Positions 23,333 through 33,144 of a stretch of DNA of 64,000 bases are shown piece after piece. A model generated the notes under the pieces. That model made no database searches, was not told the DNA's origin, and saw nothing but the letters and a program-made list of their open reading frames with translations. A program made the position numbers and the translations under genes. Position 1 is the stretch's first letter. Each line of letters starts with the position of its first letter. This DNA is from Diploscapter coronatus (lineage: Eukaryota; Nematoda; Chromadorea; Rhabditida; Rhabditidae). Location: positions 75,725,201 through 75,789,200 of the forward strand of contig OZ038422.1 of the NCBI GenBank assembly GCA_964036155.1, given 5' to 3'.

Positions 23333-25361
23333 GAAAATGGTAGACCTTCGGGAGATTCTCTGAGAGGGTAACGATTTGAACGACACGAAAAATCGATTCA
23401 AAAGAGGTGTGATCAGACCAGCCCCAAAATAAGATGTGAATTGCTCGAGTGAGGGCTGGGGTCGAGAAAAATACTCTGCTGCCTGCATAAGGGAGGAGCC
23501 GTGTGGCCGCTTTGGATTGCGCAAGCAGGGGCTGACCCGTCGGTAGCCTGTAGAAGGGTCGGCGAGAGAGTGAGGACTTGGAATAGAGCGCAGATGGACA
23601 GACTCTCTGGCACAACAGACAAATAACTGTGCTGGGCCACAGGTACTGTAGGAGAAGGCGGGAAAATCGCTGCAGATATGCAGGCGGAGGGAAGAGAATG
23701 ACAAGCAGTCAATTAGAGCTGCAAGGAAGAGGCGAGTGAATGACAGCTCGAGAACTGTGAGAATAGTCCTGGAAGAAGGAGAAGAGGAAGGGCTGTAAAT
23801 CATTCGTAGCTTCTATCACCGATATCATAAACTTCATGGAAGACAGATCTTTGAAACAACTTCTTCAAAAAAGTGATCATTGGAGGTGCTTGAAGGACGT
23901 TTTGGAAATGGATTGCGTTTTAAGCCTCTTGGTTAGGAATAGCAATTCTTTTCTTCGGTAATATTGGTAAAGGAATTTCACCCTATTTATAACTTTCATT
24001 CTCTGGACCACACGCAAGTTTTGGAGTGGATATCAAGTATTATTTGAATGGTCTGCGTTTTCTGCTTTTGGCAAATTGCACGGGTGGGGCTAATGTGCCA
24101 TCTGTAAGGGGAACTGTTGGAGGGTTGGAGGAGTGAGAAGGAATGAATAGAAGAAGAATGAGGGAATGGTAGGAAGATTGCCATGAGGGAAGTGAGCAGA
24201 GCGAGGGGAAATTGCGCCGATGGGCAGAAAGAAGAGGAGTCCAAAAAGGAAAAATGACTTGATAAGATACTCCGAGGCCGGAGTGAGAAAGTTTAGATTT
24301 TCTGTGTAAAGGTACACACTTTCGAGACCAGTGACGGAATGTAATAGATTTTAGAAAGTAATACTCATGCATTTCCGTAGTTATCTTGATTTTAAAAAAA
24401 TTCTAAGGCCAAATATGATGTCATTGTAGCAACTCACTTGGGAGAAAAAAATACAAAAAAGTGCCAAGTAGTTGACAGCCGGCACAAAAATGAATGGACA
24501 GATCTGATCGCCCATATGGTGGGGCGAGAATAAGCTGAAGAGGGTAGGAAGGAGAGAAGGATCGTGATGAAGAAAGACTACTGAGCTGGCAAAAGATGGT
24601 GTGGATTAGCTTCATCGGAAGACGATATCTGGTGATAGGTTAATTTTGAGGGGAGAATTATGTATGGGATGGACCAGCCCCTTGGCTCTTGAGATTCTGG
24701 CGTGGGACTGTAATGAGACAGGAAATGGATGTTAAGAAGAAAGAGGGCGGAGCCGGTTGGCCAGAGAAGGACTGGAGGACAAGGAATGACCAAGGGCTGC
24801 TGCTGCTGCCATATTTCATCGGAGAAGAAAGGAGCGATGAGGCAAAGCCAGCTGCAAATCGATGCACCGGCAAATATGCAAATCGGACAGAACAACTGGA
24901 AGAAGAGGGAGAGGGAGAGGAGGACTGTGCAGATTGGGAAGCATGCGGCTGGACGGCTGGAAGACGGGATAATTATGAGGGTAAAATAGTTAGAAGAAAG
25001 GCATGGTACTGTGGGAATAAAAAATTTAAGTAAAATGTCTTCAGAACAAAATTAGCGTCTGGAGCGGAGATTTGCTTCCAAACATTTTTCCAGGACAACT
25101 TCGTTAGAGTCTACCTTCAATTTTTTTATCGAGGCTTCAGAGTAGTGTCGTTATATAAAATGCATAATTAAAAGAATAGCACTGAGCTTCAGCATTAAAA
25201 TCCTAGAAATTTGTGTAAGATTCTCGTTTACGCTAGAATAACCGACCAAAACTATTCATGGCTGTCCATTACATAGTGAAAACCGTCATCTGATTAGAAA
25301 ATACATTAGCCAAATCACGAAAAATCCTCGCCAGAAATGACGATCAGCGGGGATTATTCAC
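23333..25361. other. Purine-rich upstream region of the ZSWIM-like gene
   Basis: About 1.6 kb is strongly G+A-rich on the + strand (C+T-rich on the - strand). This creates several long overlapping - strand ORFs of Ser/Pro/Leu composition, for example 23112-23615 and 23321-23803. They overlap each other in different frames, have no motifs, and are probably composition artefacts. It may hold the promoter and 5' UTR. Confidence 0.4.
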
Positions 25362-25542
25362 CTGAGTTTCCCCGTCGAAATCTCTTTCGTCGCAAGGCGG
25401 CTGGCAAAGACAAGCTGATTTATATTGGCGAACGTCACAATCCGCTTCGCTTGTTTTCATGCATATGTCTTTTGGTAAAGAACACGAAATGATCAGCAGT
25501 GAAATTGTTTGCCGATACGAGACTATCAATTTGCTCCCATGT
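25362..25542 (-). CDS. Cys-rich exon, possibly DEG/ENaC-like
   Basis: An open exon between an acceptor (CTTCTAG on the - strand at 25543-25544) and a donor (CAG/GTGAAT at 25361-25362). It encodes six closely spaced cysteines ending in KSACLCQPPCDERDF. The C-x-C-x3-C followed by an aromatic a few residues on is reminiscent of the extracellular cysteine block of degenerin/ENaC channels. Just upstream, a second open stretch (about 25590-25754) reads LPAQCRNDRMMECMIDVF. I could not find transmembrane exons or a start, so this is a partial or broken gene, or a different secreted Cys-rich protein. Confidence 0.25.
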
Positions 25543-25754
25543 CTAGAAGTAAACCAAATAAGCCCGAAACTTTTTCTACAGTACTTCTTGAAGAGTTAGG
25601 CAAATTTGACCCCTTGTCAAGAAGGGAAGATGAAAGAAACACATCGATCATGCACTCCATCATACGGTCATTGCGACACTGGGCGGGAAGCCGAGTGATA
25701 TCCGATATCTCAGAGACAGTAGGGGTATTCTTTGGATGGTTGCAAATTACCTAA

Positions 25755-26338
25755 TCGAGACAAAGACATAAAAATAGCTGACAGTATTTTTTAAAGAATA
25801 AAGCACTTTTTCAGAATAGCAAGTCTGCTTTCAATCGGATTTTTATAGTGCAGAACTAATTGCTGAAATTCACACATGCGTAAGTTTTTTCGCTAAAATT
25901 CTTTTCATTTTATTACTTTTTGTTGAATTTTTTGCAGTCTGAAATAGATTATTTTATAAAATAGAGAATTAGTCATTTTTGAAGGTTCATTGAATATCGT
26001 CATAATGCGGGCGCCTCACTGGTGTATGTTATTCTTTCTCTTATCATTAATATTGGTTGCGAAAATGGGAGTCAATGAAACGGAAAAGTGACAGTTTTAA
26101 ACGAAATGCAAGAAGAAACAAGCAAGAAACCACAGCCAACACGGCCGGCAGTCACAATACTCAAACACAATGGCTACGCTGATGAAAATTCGAAATTCCA
26201 CTCTGTCTGTCGACAAAAAACCGATTTCTCAAAATTTCTCATCATTCGATTGAAATTCGCGTATATTGAATTCTCTTCGCATACTTCCACAACTCTATAA
26301 TAATACATAATTTTATTCTATCTTCTGAGAATTAGTTC
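25755..26338. other. Intergenic, unresolved
   Basis: A + strand open stretch at about 26097-26290 (MQEETSKKPQPTRPAVTILK...) overlaps other open frames and has no clear splice partner. It could be a decayed exon. No RNA or repeat seen. Confidence 0.3.
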
Positions 26339-27689
26339 ATGAAGACTCTACCGATCCGAATAATTCTGCTCTTCTGCATTCAAAATGTTCTTGCAAGGCT
26401 AAGTGACTCAGAACCAGACAAGGATTTGAAGACTATCAGATCGAGACCCAGAACAAATTCATTGTAAGTCCATTTATAACTGGCAAAAGATCGAAAGTGT
26501 GACCTTAGGTTTTCATCACAATTATTTTCGCTCTCTTCACAGGAATCTGATATCTCATACGAACCCAATGACCTCGTGGTACAGCCTGCAATAATTTATC
26601 GAGGAAGGAGGTAGGTTGATTTGACAAATACAAATTATTATTGAAAGATAAAGACTTCTTCAGCAAGCGACAGGCCACTGTAGTCAGGCGAGTGCGAGTT
26701 TTGCGACGTCTTAGGAAGCATCGGGAGTCTCCAAACGACGTGATTGCCGGAGATGAGAAGGCCGCTGAGGAGATCTTCAAGGATCTTGAAGCGGAACGTG
26801 GGGTAGACATCATTCAATAAAAACTCAAAGCCAAGGTAGTGTTCAGTTACAACCTCCGCCTTCGAACGACGGTTTCATCGAAATTTTCAAGGACGGATCT
26901 TCACTGCCTTCCGGCGTTCATCCACCTGCTCTACCGCATTTCGATGACATGGCAGGAGAGCAGCACGATTCTACTCAGGGACCGTTACCAATCGAAAAAC
27001 CACAAACGATGGTGCCTCCAGCTGCGGCGACTGATGAAATTTCGAATTCAATGAGTAGCGATACGATGGATCAAGCGTAAGCTTAACCAGTTCATTAAGG
27101 CAGTTATGTTATTATAGGAGCTCTTTCAGCTCGAATTATGGTGGTGAAGTGGTTAAAGAAGCGACTACAGTTCAACCTTATGAACCATCTACAGCTTCAT
27201 ACGCCCCTTTAACTCTAACTGTATCATATTCTGAGCCTGTCAAAAACGAATACGGTCATCGGATCGAAGGGGAAATGACGACTTCCCAACCATATACTGA
27301 GCAAGTAACGAGAAAATTTGTTCCTCTTAGTGGTACTGTCACTCGATCATATATAACTCATTCTGTAGACGTCTCATACCCTAGTCAAGTCACTTTCAAA
27401 TATATTCCAACGTCAACTTCGTCTTATCAAAGTCAACAAGATTTTGATCCATTCTTCGATCGACCTGATGAAGCCCCTCGGGCAAAACCGATTTACGGTT
27501 TCGGTCCCTATTCTCGACCAGATTCACTAAACAATCCACTCTATTCAAACGGATACTCACGCCCTCTACCTTCAATACCACCATATCAGGTAAATATTTT
27601 TAAATCCTAAATTAAGTAATAGCATTCAGGCTCAACCATACAGCTCCTATCGAATAACCAATTATGGTGTATTTCACAGAATGCTATGA
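26339..27689 (+). CDS. Secreted basic / Pro-Tyr-Ser-rich protein, unknown family
   Basis: Six exons close in phase to 371 aa: 26339-26463, 26509-26610, 26664-26802, 26847-27076, 27130-27589, 27630-27689. Introns are 44 to 53 nt (40 nt for the last). Residues 1-19 (MKTLPIRIILLFCIQNVLA) form a signal peptide. A furin-like basic site (RGRRSKRQ) precedes a strongly basic helix (VVRRVRVLRRLRKH). After it comes a Pro-rich stretch, and the C-terminal 180 residues are Tyr/Ser/Pro-rich (for example FGPYSRPDSLNNPLYSNGYS), as in cuticle or extracellular matrix proteins. Intron 3 contains an in-frame stop after five codons, so retaining it would give a short protein ending just after the basic helix. Family not recognised. 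Confidence 0.7.
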
Positions 27690-27814
27690 GTGTTGTACGT
27701 AAAGAATGACATTGTTATAGGTAACTCAAATAAACGTTTTTTATTCAAGTATTGCAACAACTTGAAATTAACAAAAATTAAAGTTAACAAAGGCATCGAG
27801 AGAGGCATTGAAAT

Positions 27815-30437
27815 TTAGTGTAACTTGTCGTAATTCAAGTTGACGAACATGAACCTGCTGAGATCTTCATCCGAAAGATCTTTCTTGAGATCTGTCAGAT
27901 GGTTTCCTTTCACAGAGATTGAGCGCTCGTTTTCATTCGATGTTGCAGGCGCGGCTAGATGGACCTTGGCCATAGTGAAGAGGTGAGGGAAACAGGTTTG
28001 GTTCGACACGTTTCTCCAGAAGTGCAGGGGATCATCGGTAGACTTGCTGAGTTTGACCGAGAGGTACTCCGTTACTTCCTGAATATCAAAACCTTGCACT
28101 TCATAATAATCTTAGGTGAAATAATCTGACAAACCTGCTCGATGAGGCTTCTGAATTCGTCGCTTTCTGGCAACTCATGTCGGAGACGCTTAGGGGCGTG
28201 AGCTCTCGCGAAGGCCTTGAACTCGTCCTCTACGTCGCTCTCGTACTCTTTCAGATCCACCTCCTGCTTGACTTCGTTCTGCGCAGCTGGCACGAAGGTC
28301 TCTATGACTGCGTTAACAAGGTACTCCTGAAAGTATAGTTTTCGGCAGAGCCATTGGCTTTTGTCACCTTGGGATTATAAATAAAATCCTTGAAGAAGCG
28401 ATCCTTGAACCTCGGGTCGAGAAAAGTGGCGATGCAGACGATCTTCTGCTGACCTTCACTCATGTAGTCCCAGATACGTGACCTCAGATCAATCAGAATC
28501 GCGTGTCTCGCATCCGACAGCTCATCTTCTCCAGCCTCTTCCATCTTAGTCTTGATAACCTGGTAGAATGGGACGATGACCGAAAGATGAGCTAGAGGCC
28601 GTGGTTGCAGGTACTTCGTCACCGCCGTGAAAGGTGCGAGAAGTTTCTGGACTTTGAAGAGCAGGTTCCATTCCTCATCGCTCAGAACTGGCACCCTAAA
28701 ATATTTGTGTAAGCAAGTTCTGACTCGAATCCTACCTTTCTTCTTTTTCACTTGCCATAGGTATTTGGTTAGCGTGCACGAACTTCCTGACCGCATGTCT
28801 ATTCTCCAGAAAGCGGGTGACCGAGTTGTAGAGCGTAATCCATTTGACGGAAGCATCTTCTGGTGGCAGGTTGCATTCGGCGAAGCAGGCGAGAGCGATG
28901 TTTCTCTGGGCTGGGCTATTTCTGATCCTGTGCACGATCATCTTTACTTTCTCAATAACCAATTCGGCCTCCATTTTCTCAATACCTTGTCTGATCGACT
29001 GAAATTCAAGTGATTTGTTGAAAAAAATTGTACAAGTCTCACCAACTCAATGGAGTTTGTATAGCAATTAATGACGGGAAGATCAAGCATGATTCTGGTT
29101 GCTGTTATGTTGCTCACAGGATCCAGGACGAAGATCAGACGTCGTTCTCGCTCGACTCCGAATTCTTTAAGGCAGTCCATGATGTTGTGGAAGATGATCG
29201 AAGAGATGCGACCGTCTTTCTTGAAGGGAAAGATCCCGATTGCGAAATGGGCTGGCTTGAGTTTGACGGGGTCGATGCAGTGAGCCGTGCAGGAGAGAAA
29301 CGAATTCCCGGTATCGTCGGACCTCACGTCGCTGCTGAAGGCGACGGCAGAAGCAGAGTCGAGAGCCGTTTTCACTCTCGCCTTCATCCTTTCGCATAGC
29401 TGAGGTAGAACTCTGTCGGAGTAGTAACGCATATCCTTGACTTCATAGTTTGGCTGGACCACGCGCATGAGAGCCCTGAATTTCTTCTTTACAATTTTTA
29501 GAAGAAAACTTTTCAAAATACGCGAATCCAGATCCCTCAACGACGCTGAGCGGCACCATGTCTCGAGCGATGAACTCCGTGATAGCATGATCTATCCGAT
29601 TCGACGAAGCGTCTCCTCCATCAGAAATATTAGGAATGAACCGCGTCAAAGGTTCTTCAAAGGGCAACTCCTAAAGTAAACCTTTGAAAATATCAGCTGA
29701 AAACTGTCCTACCTCGGTCTTTATCTCCCTAGCCACAAATATTTCATCGTTAGGTTGCGCGCCGCCTTCCGAAAAAATGGCAGAGCTGCTCGCCAATTCC
29801 ATGCTCGAGTTGTTTTCCGCCTCTATGTCATCGATGCTTCCGGATTCTGAGTCGCGACTCGCCACGAACAGCTTGATCTGGTCGAGTAGGGGTCCAGGTC
29901 TCCCTCTCCTGTTCTTCTTCGCCGTCCATCCTTTCTTTAGCTGAAAATGGTCAATTGTGTAGCGGATTGGCGGACAACCAAATTTGAAAAATTGAAACCC
30001 GTCCCCGTCTGTCTCTATTGCAGAAAATTCTAATTTGTGACCTACCTGGTACCCCCACCACTTTGCTACTATTGGAAAATTTGTTTAAAAATGCTGGAGG
30101 ATACCTGCATTAACTCAACAGGATGGTGACGCTCCAAATGGGTGAGTCTGCCGGATGTTGACCCAGTCGGCTCGATTTTGACCAAGCCGTATTTATCCCC
30201 AGTGCACAAAAGGCATCTCCAAAACCCCTCCTTCTCGGACTTGATAAAGGTCGAATCGTACTTGGACGATCTGAAAATGAATACCTACAAAATACTCATT
30301 ATACGCTAACAAATGCTGCTATACCTTGGTTTATCTAAAATGCCCGGCCTATGTAGTTTATAGTATGCCTTTACTCTTGCGAGTTTATCTTCCATGAGGT
30401 CGATCTCGTCGTTTTGCTCTCTGAAGTTGAATGACAT
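27815..30437 (-). CDS. BED zinc finger / hAT-transposase-derived protein (ZBED-like)
   Basis: Nine exons close in phase to an intact 711 aa: 30325-30437, 30105-30270, 29713-29940, 29522-29670, 29043-29475, 28736-28998, 28368-28695, 28135-28326, 27815-28078. A BED finger lies at about residues 50-92 (WRCLLCTGD...THLERHH, Cys2-His2 spacing). The hAT core follows: IARDMVPLSVVEGSGF, VAFSSDVRSDD, the VLDPVSNIT region, and SVKWITLYNSVTRFLENR, which matches the hAT RW box. The C-terminal dimerisation domain is also present (DDPLHFWRN...LAAPATSNENERS). Eight introns, full integrity and no visible terminal inverted repeats suggest a domesticated transposase working as a DNA-binding regulator rather than a mobile copy. 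Whether the acidic catalytic residues are all retained cannot be decided by eye. Confidence 0.85.
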
Positions 30438-30621
30438 TTAGGATAGAGGGAAATTGATTTTTAAAAGATTTAAAGAACACACAAGAATATTGAAAGCAGA
30501 ATCTAGCTCCTGAGAACGGAATAGCATCATTCGGCCACATTTGCATAAAGAAATGGAAGAAAGTAGAGCGCTAGGTAAAAAGGATTGCGAGCCTGCATTT
30601 ATAAAACTTGGACAAGAATGG

Positions 30622-30706
30622 CGAAATTTCGTATCGATTCGAAAGTGGGTAAACGAAACGAAATTTCGTATCGATTCGAAAGTGGGTAAACGAAACGAAA
30701 TTTCGC
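30622..30706 (+). repeat. Tandem repeat, 37-bp unit
   Basis: Two exact 37-bp units beginning CGAAATTTCGTATCGATTC, plus an 11-bp partial third copy. Each unit starts with the palindrome CGAAATTTCG. It lies 185 bp upstream of the BED/hAT gene start and 260 bp upstream of the U1 gene. Confidence 0.9.
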
Positions 30707-30965
30707 TTGGCCTTGTCTATTTTCCTTCTCTGTTGCGTCTCTTTTCCCATTCTTCCTCGCCCGGCCACTAGACCCCCTCCTCCCTTTTGCTGCTGCTGCT
30801 GCTGCGTTCGCTCTGCCATCTCTCTGCCCTCCCCCGTTTGTCTGGTCTTTCGTTCTATTTCTTTTTCCAACCTAGTGCTCTATTCCCAATGCTGTAGGAT
30901 AGCAGTGCGACCACATAGCGTCTCTCTCACCGATCGGGCATAGAGCGGATCTCGCAGCGACTCAT

Positions 30966-31123
30966 AAACTTACCTGGTCGGGAGACACCGCGATCATGAA
31001 GGCGGTTATCTGTGGCGAGGCCTAGGCATTGCACTTCGGTCTGGGCTGACCTGCACGGCAGCTCCGAGTTGGGGTTCGCCGACGACTAAATTTTTGAGTG
31101 AGGGGCTGCGTTCGCGCGGCCCT
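30966..31123 (+). ncRNA. U1 spliceosomal snRNA
   Basis: The RNA opens with AAACTTACCTGG, which pairs with 5' splice sites. Stem-loop I has the U1-70K loop (GATCATGAAGG). Stem-loop II has the U1A-binding loop ATTGCACTTCGG (31028 onward). The Sm site AAATTTTTGAG is at 31088-31098, followed by the closing hairpin GGGGCTGCG-TTCG-CGCGGCCC. Order, spacing and total length of about 158 nt fit nematode U1. I could not identify the proximal sequence element of its promoter with confidence. The 3' end is set by the terminal hairpin. Confidence 0.93.
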
Positions 31124-33144
31124 GTCTGAAAACCAAGAGAAGGAGATGCGAGTTCAGGCAATTTAAAAAATAACAGACCAAATTCAACTCGATTTGCAAC
31201 ATCGAACAGATTTTCGAAGTTCGCATGGGCTGATTCAAAAGTGGCTCATTTCCCACCATTTCTATCAACGAATAAAGGACAAGATAGGGACTCCGGATCT
31301 CGCGAACTGGACACCGTTTGCGCGTTTTGATTACATCATCGTTTTCGACGACTTCGATTCGGCATATTGGTAAAAAAATCAGCCAAGTTGAGAGACGTTG
31401 AGGCGAAACGCGTTTCCCTGCCAGTTTTCCATTATTTTTCCAGGTTTTGGTCATTTTTGTGAATTTTTTCGCTTCTCCAAAATCTTAGTTACACCCCTTC
31501 GGACAACCTAACAACGAATTTAGCAATGTTGGGCGTGGGTTGGAAAACCGTTTGCACTCCCCGACTGTCCCACCATCTTCTCGCGCTTCGGCCAACGGGA
31601 TTTTATATTTCACCGGGTGTGAAAATCAGCTTTCTTTCAATTCAACATCACTCTGAAGCTATTAAAACATTGTGCGAGTAAATATTTCAGGCTTGGTATG
31701 TGTTGTCTTTCAAAAAGCGCTTACAAACGAATTGCGAAACAGTGACAGCCCAGCTCGTTTATTGACTGCTGTCACATTCGCGCTTTTTCCGCTGTCTGCG
31801 CTCTCCTCCCTCCCAACATGCGACCAGAGCATCTGCAATAACATCCGCAGTACGCCACAATCTCTGCATATACATTTCCGTCTCACTGTCCTCCTCGGTT
31901 TTAACCCAGTTACTCAAGGTAAATCTTGGGATTCGATCAAGTCTCGACTTGTGTCGAATAACACACTTTTTGGAACCAACCTTTCTGGGGACATCCGGAG
32001 AGGAATAAGACAAAGTGATAAACCGACATTACAATATTCTGAGACTAAAGCGATCAAGTTCGCTGAGCTGTAGTTTTCTTCGGGTTCATGACCAAAATTA
32101 GATTATTGTCGATGAACGATCACTTGGGATAAAGCAAAAAGGATGCGTTTCTCTCTCCCCCTTTTGAGTCTCAGAATGTGCACACAGTCGACAATTGTTC
32201 ATTTGGCAAATTTTCTTATTTCCTTCGTTCCTTCATCGAAATCAGCGAGATTCTCGCTATGAACATCTCCCAATTACTGCCCTCTATCGGTATTGATACA
32301 AATTAATTAGCTGACTAATTATCAATAATTACCGAATAATTATAAAAGTCACAAATGAAAACGTCGAAAAAGATCAATGAAAATTCAATTTTTGAATAAT
32401 GAATTCGAATTCGCAATGCATGCCGCGACGCGAGGGGGAAGCGTGCTGTTCACACCACTTCCTTGTGCGAAGAGCGCTGACAACGGACAAGTCGTTTACA
32501 ATCGACAGTAGCAAAAATTATTTTTAGCCTGAATTTTTTCAACTTTTTCCGTTTTACGTCTCTGCACCTGTATAAATGATATTTAGAATATAAAATATCA
32601 GCTCATATGATATTCTGTTAAAAATACTGCTTTTTCATAAATAATAAATAACTTGTCTGTAAATCTAAACACAAAGCACGAAATAACAATTATAGACTTC
32701 TCTTTAGTGAATATTTCAAATGACTACCAAATAATTGCATATTAATTGAATGTCAAATCGTACCTTTCACTCATTACAAGTTTTATTGATAAAGGGTAAA
32801 ATTATTGTTATCTTCAGTTTTCTTTTAATGAAAACTTATTATCAAGTAACATATTTGATATTTGACGATGATAGTATTAGATGAAAAGTCTGATGAGTAC
32901 TCATTTCTGGAAAACATTCGTTTCTCATATAATGGAGAGCAAGAGTTAGGAACAAAGAGTACAGTATCTATTTCCTCACAGCCCATAATATAAAAATATA
33001 TCTTTTAATTAAATATTAATGCAATGTTAAAGTCGATGATATTTCATTTGCATCAAGACGAAGAGAATGGAATAAATTGATTTTGTTTCTAATGTCGCTC
33101 TAATTCACCTGTCGGTCGAAGTATATAACTTGAAGTTTTCTAGA
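31124..33144. other. Intergenic region
   Basis: No gene recognised. The long ORFs 31086-31454 (-) and 31672-32073 (+) have no motif or splice context. The right part, from about 32510, belongs to copy 1 of the tandem duplication. Confidence 0.4.

Noticed and set aside
23112..23803. Long - strand ORFs of 160 and 167 codons
   Set aside because: Apart from the 23121-23321 part used as exon 1, they overlap in different frames within a C+T-rich strand, have no motifs, and look like composition artefacts.
28302..28367. Extension of the BED/hAT ORF to a stop at 28302
   Set aside because: A 41-nt GT-AG intron (28327-28367) removes it and restores the frame into the next conserved exon.
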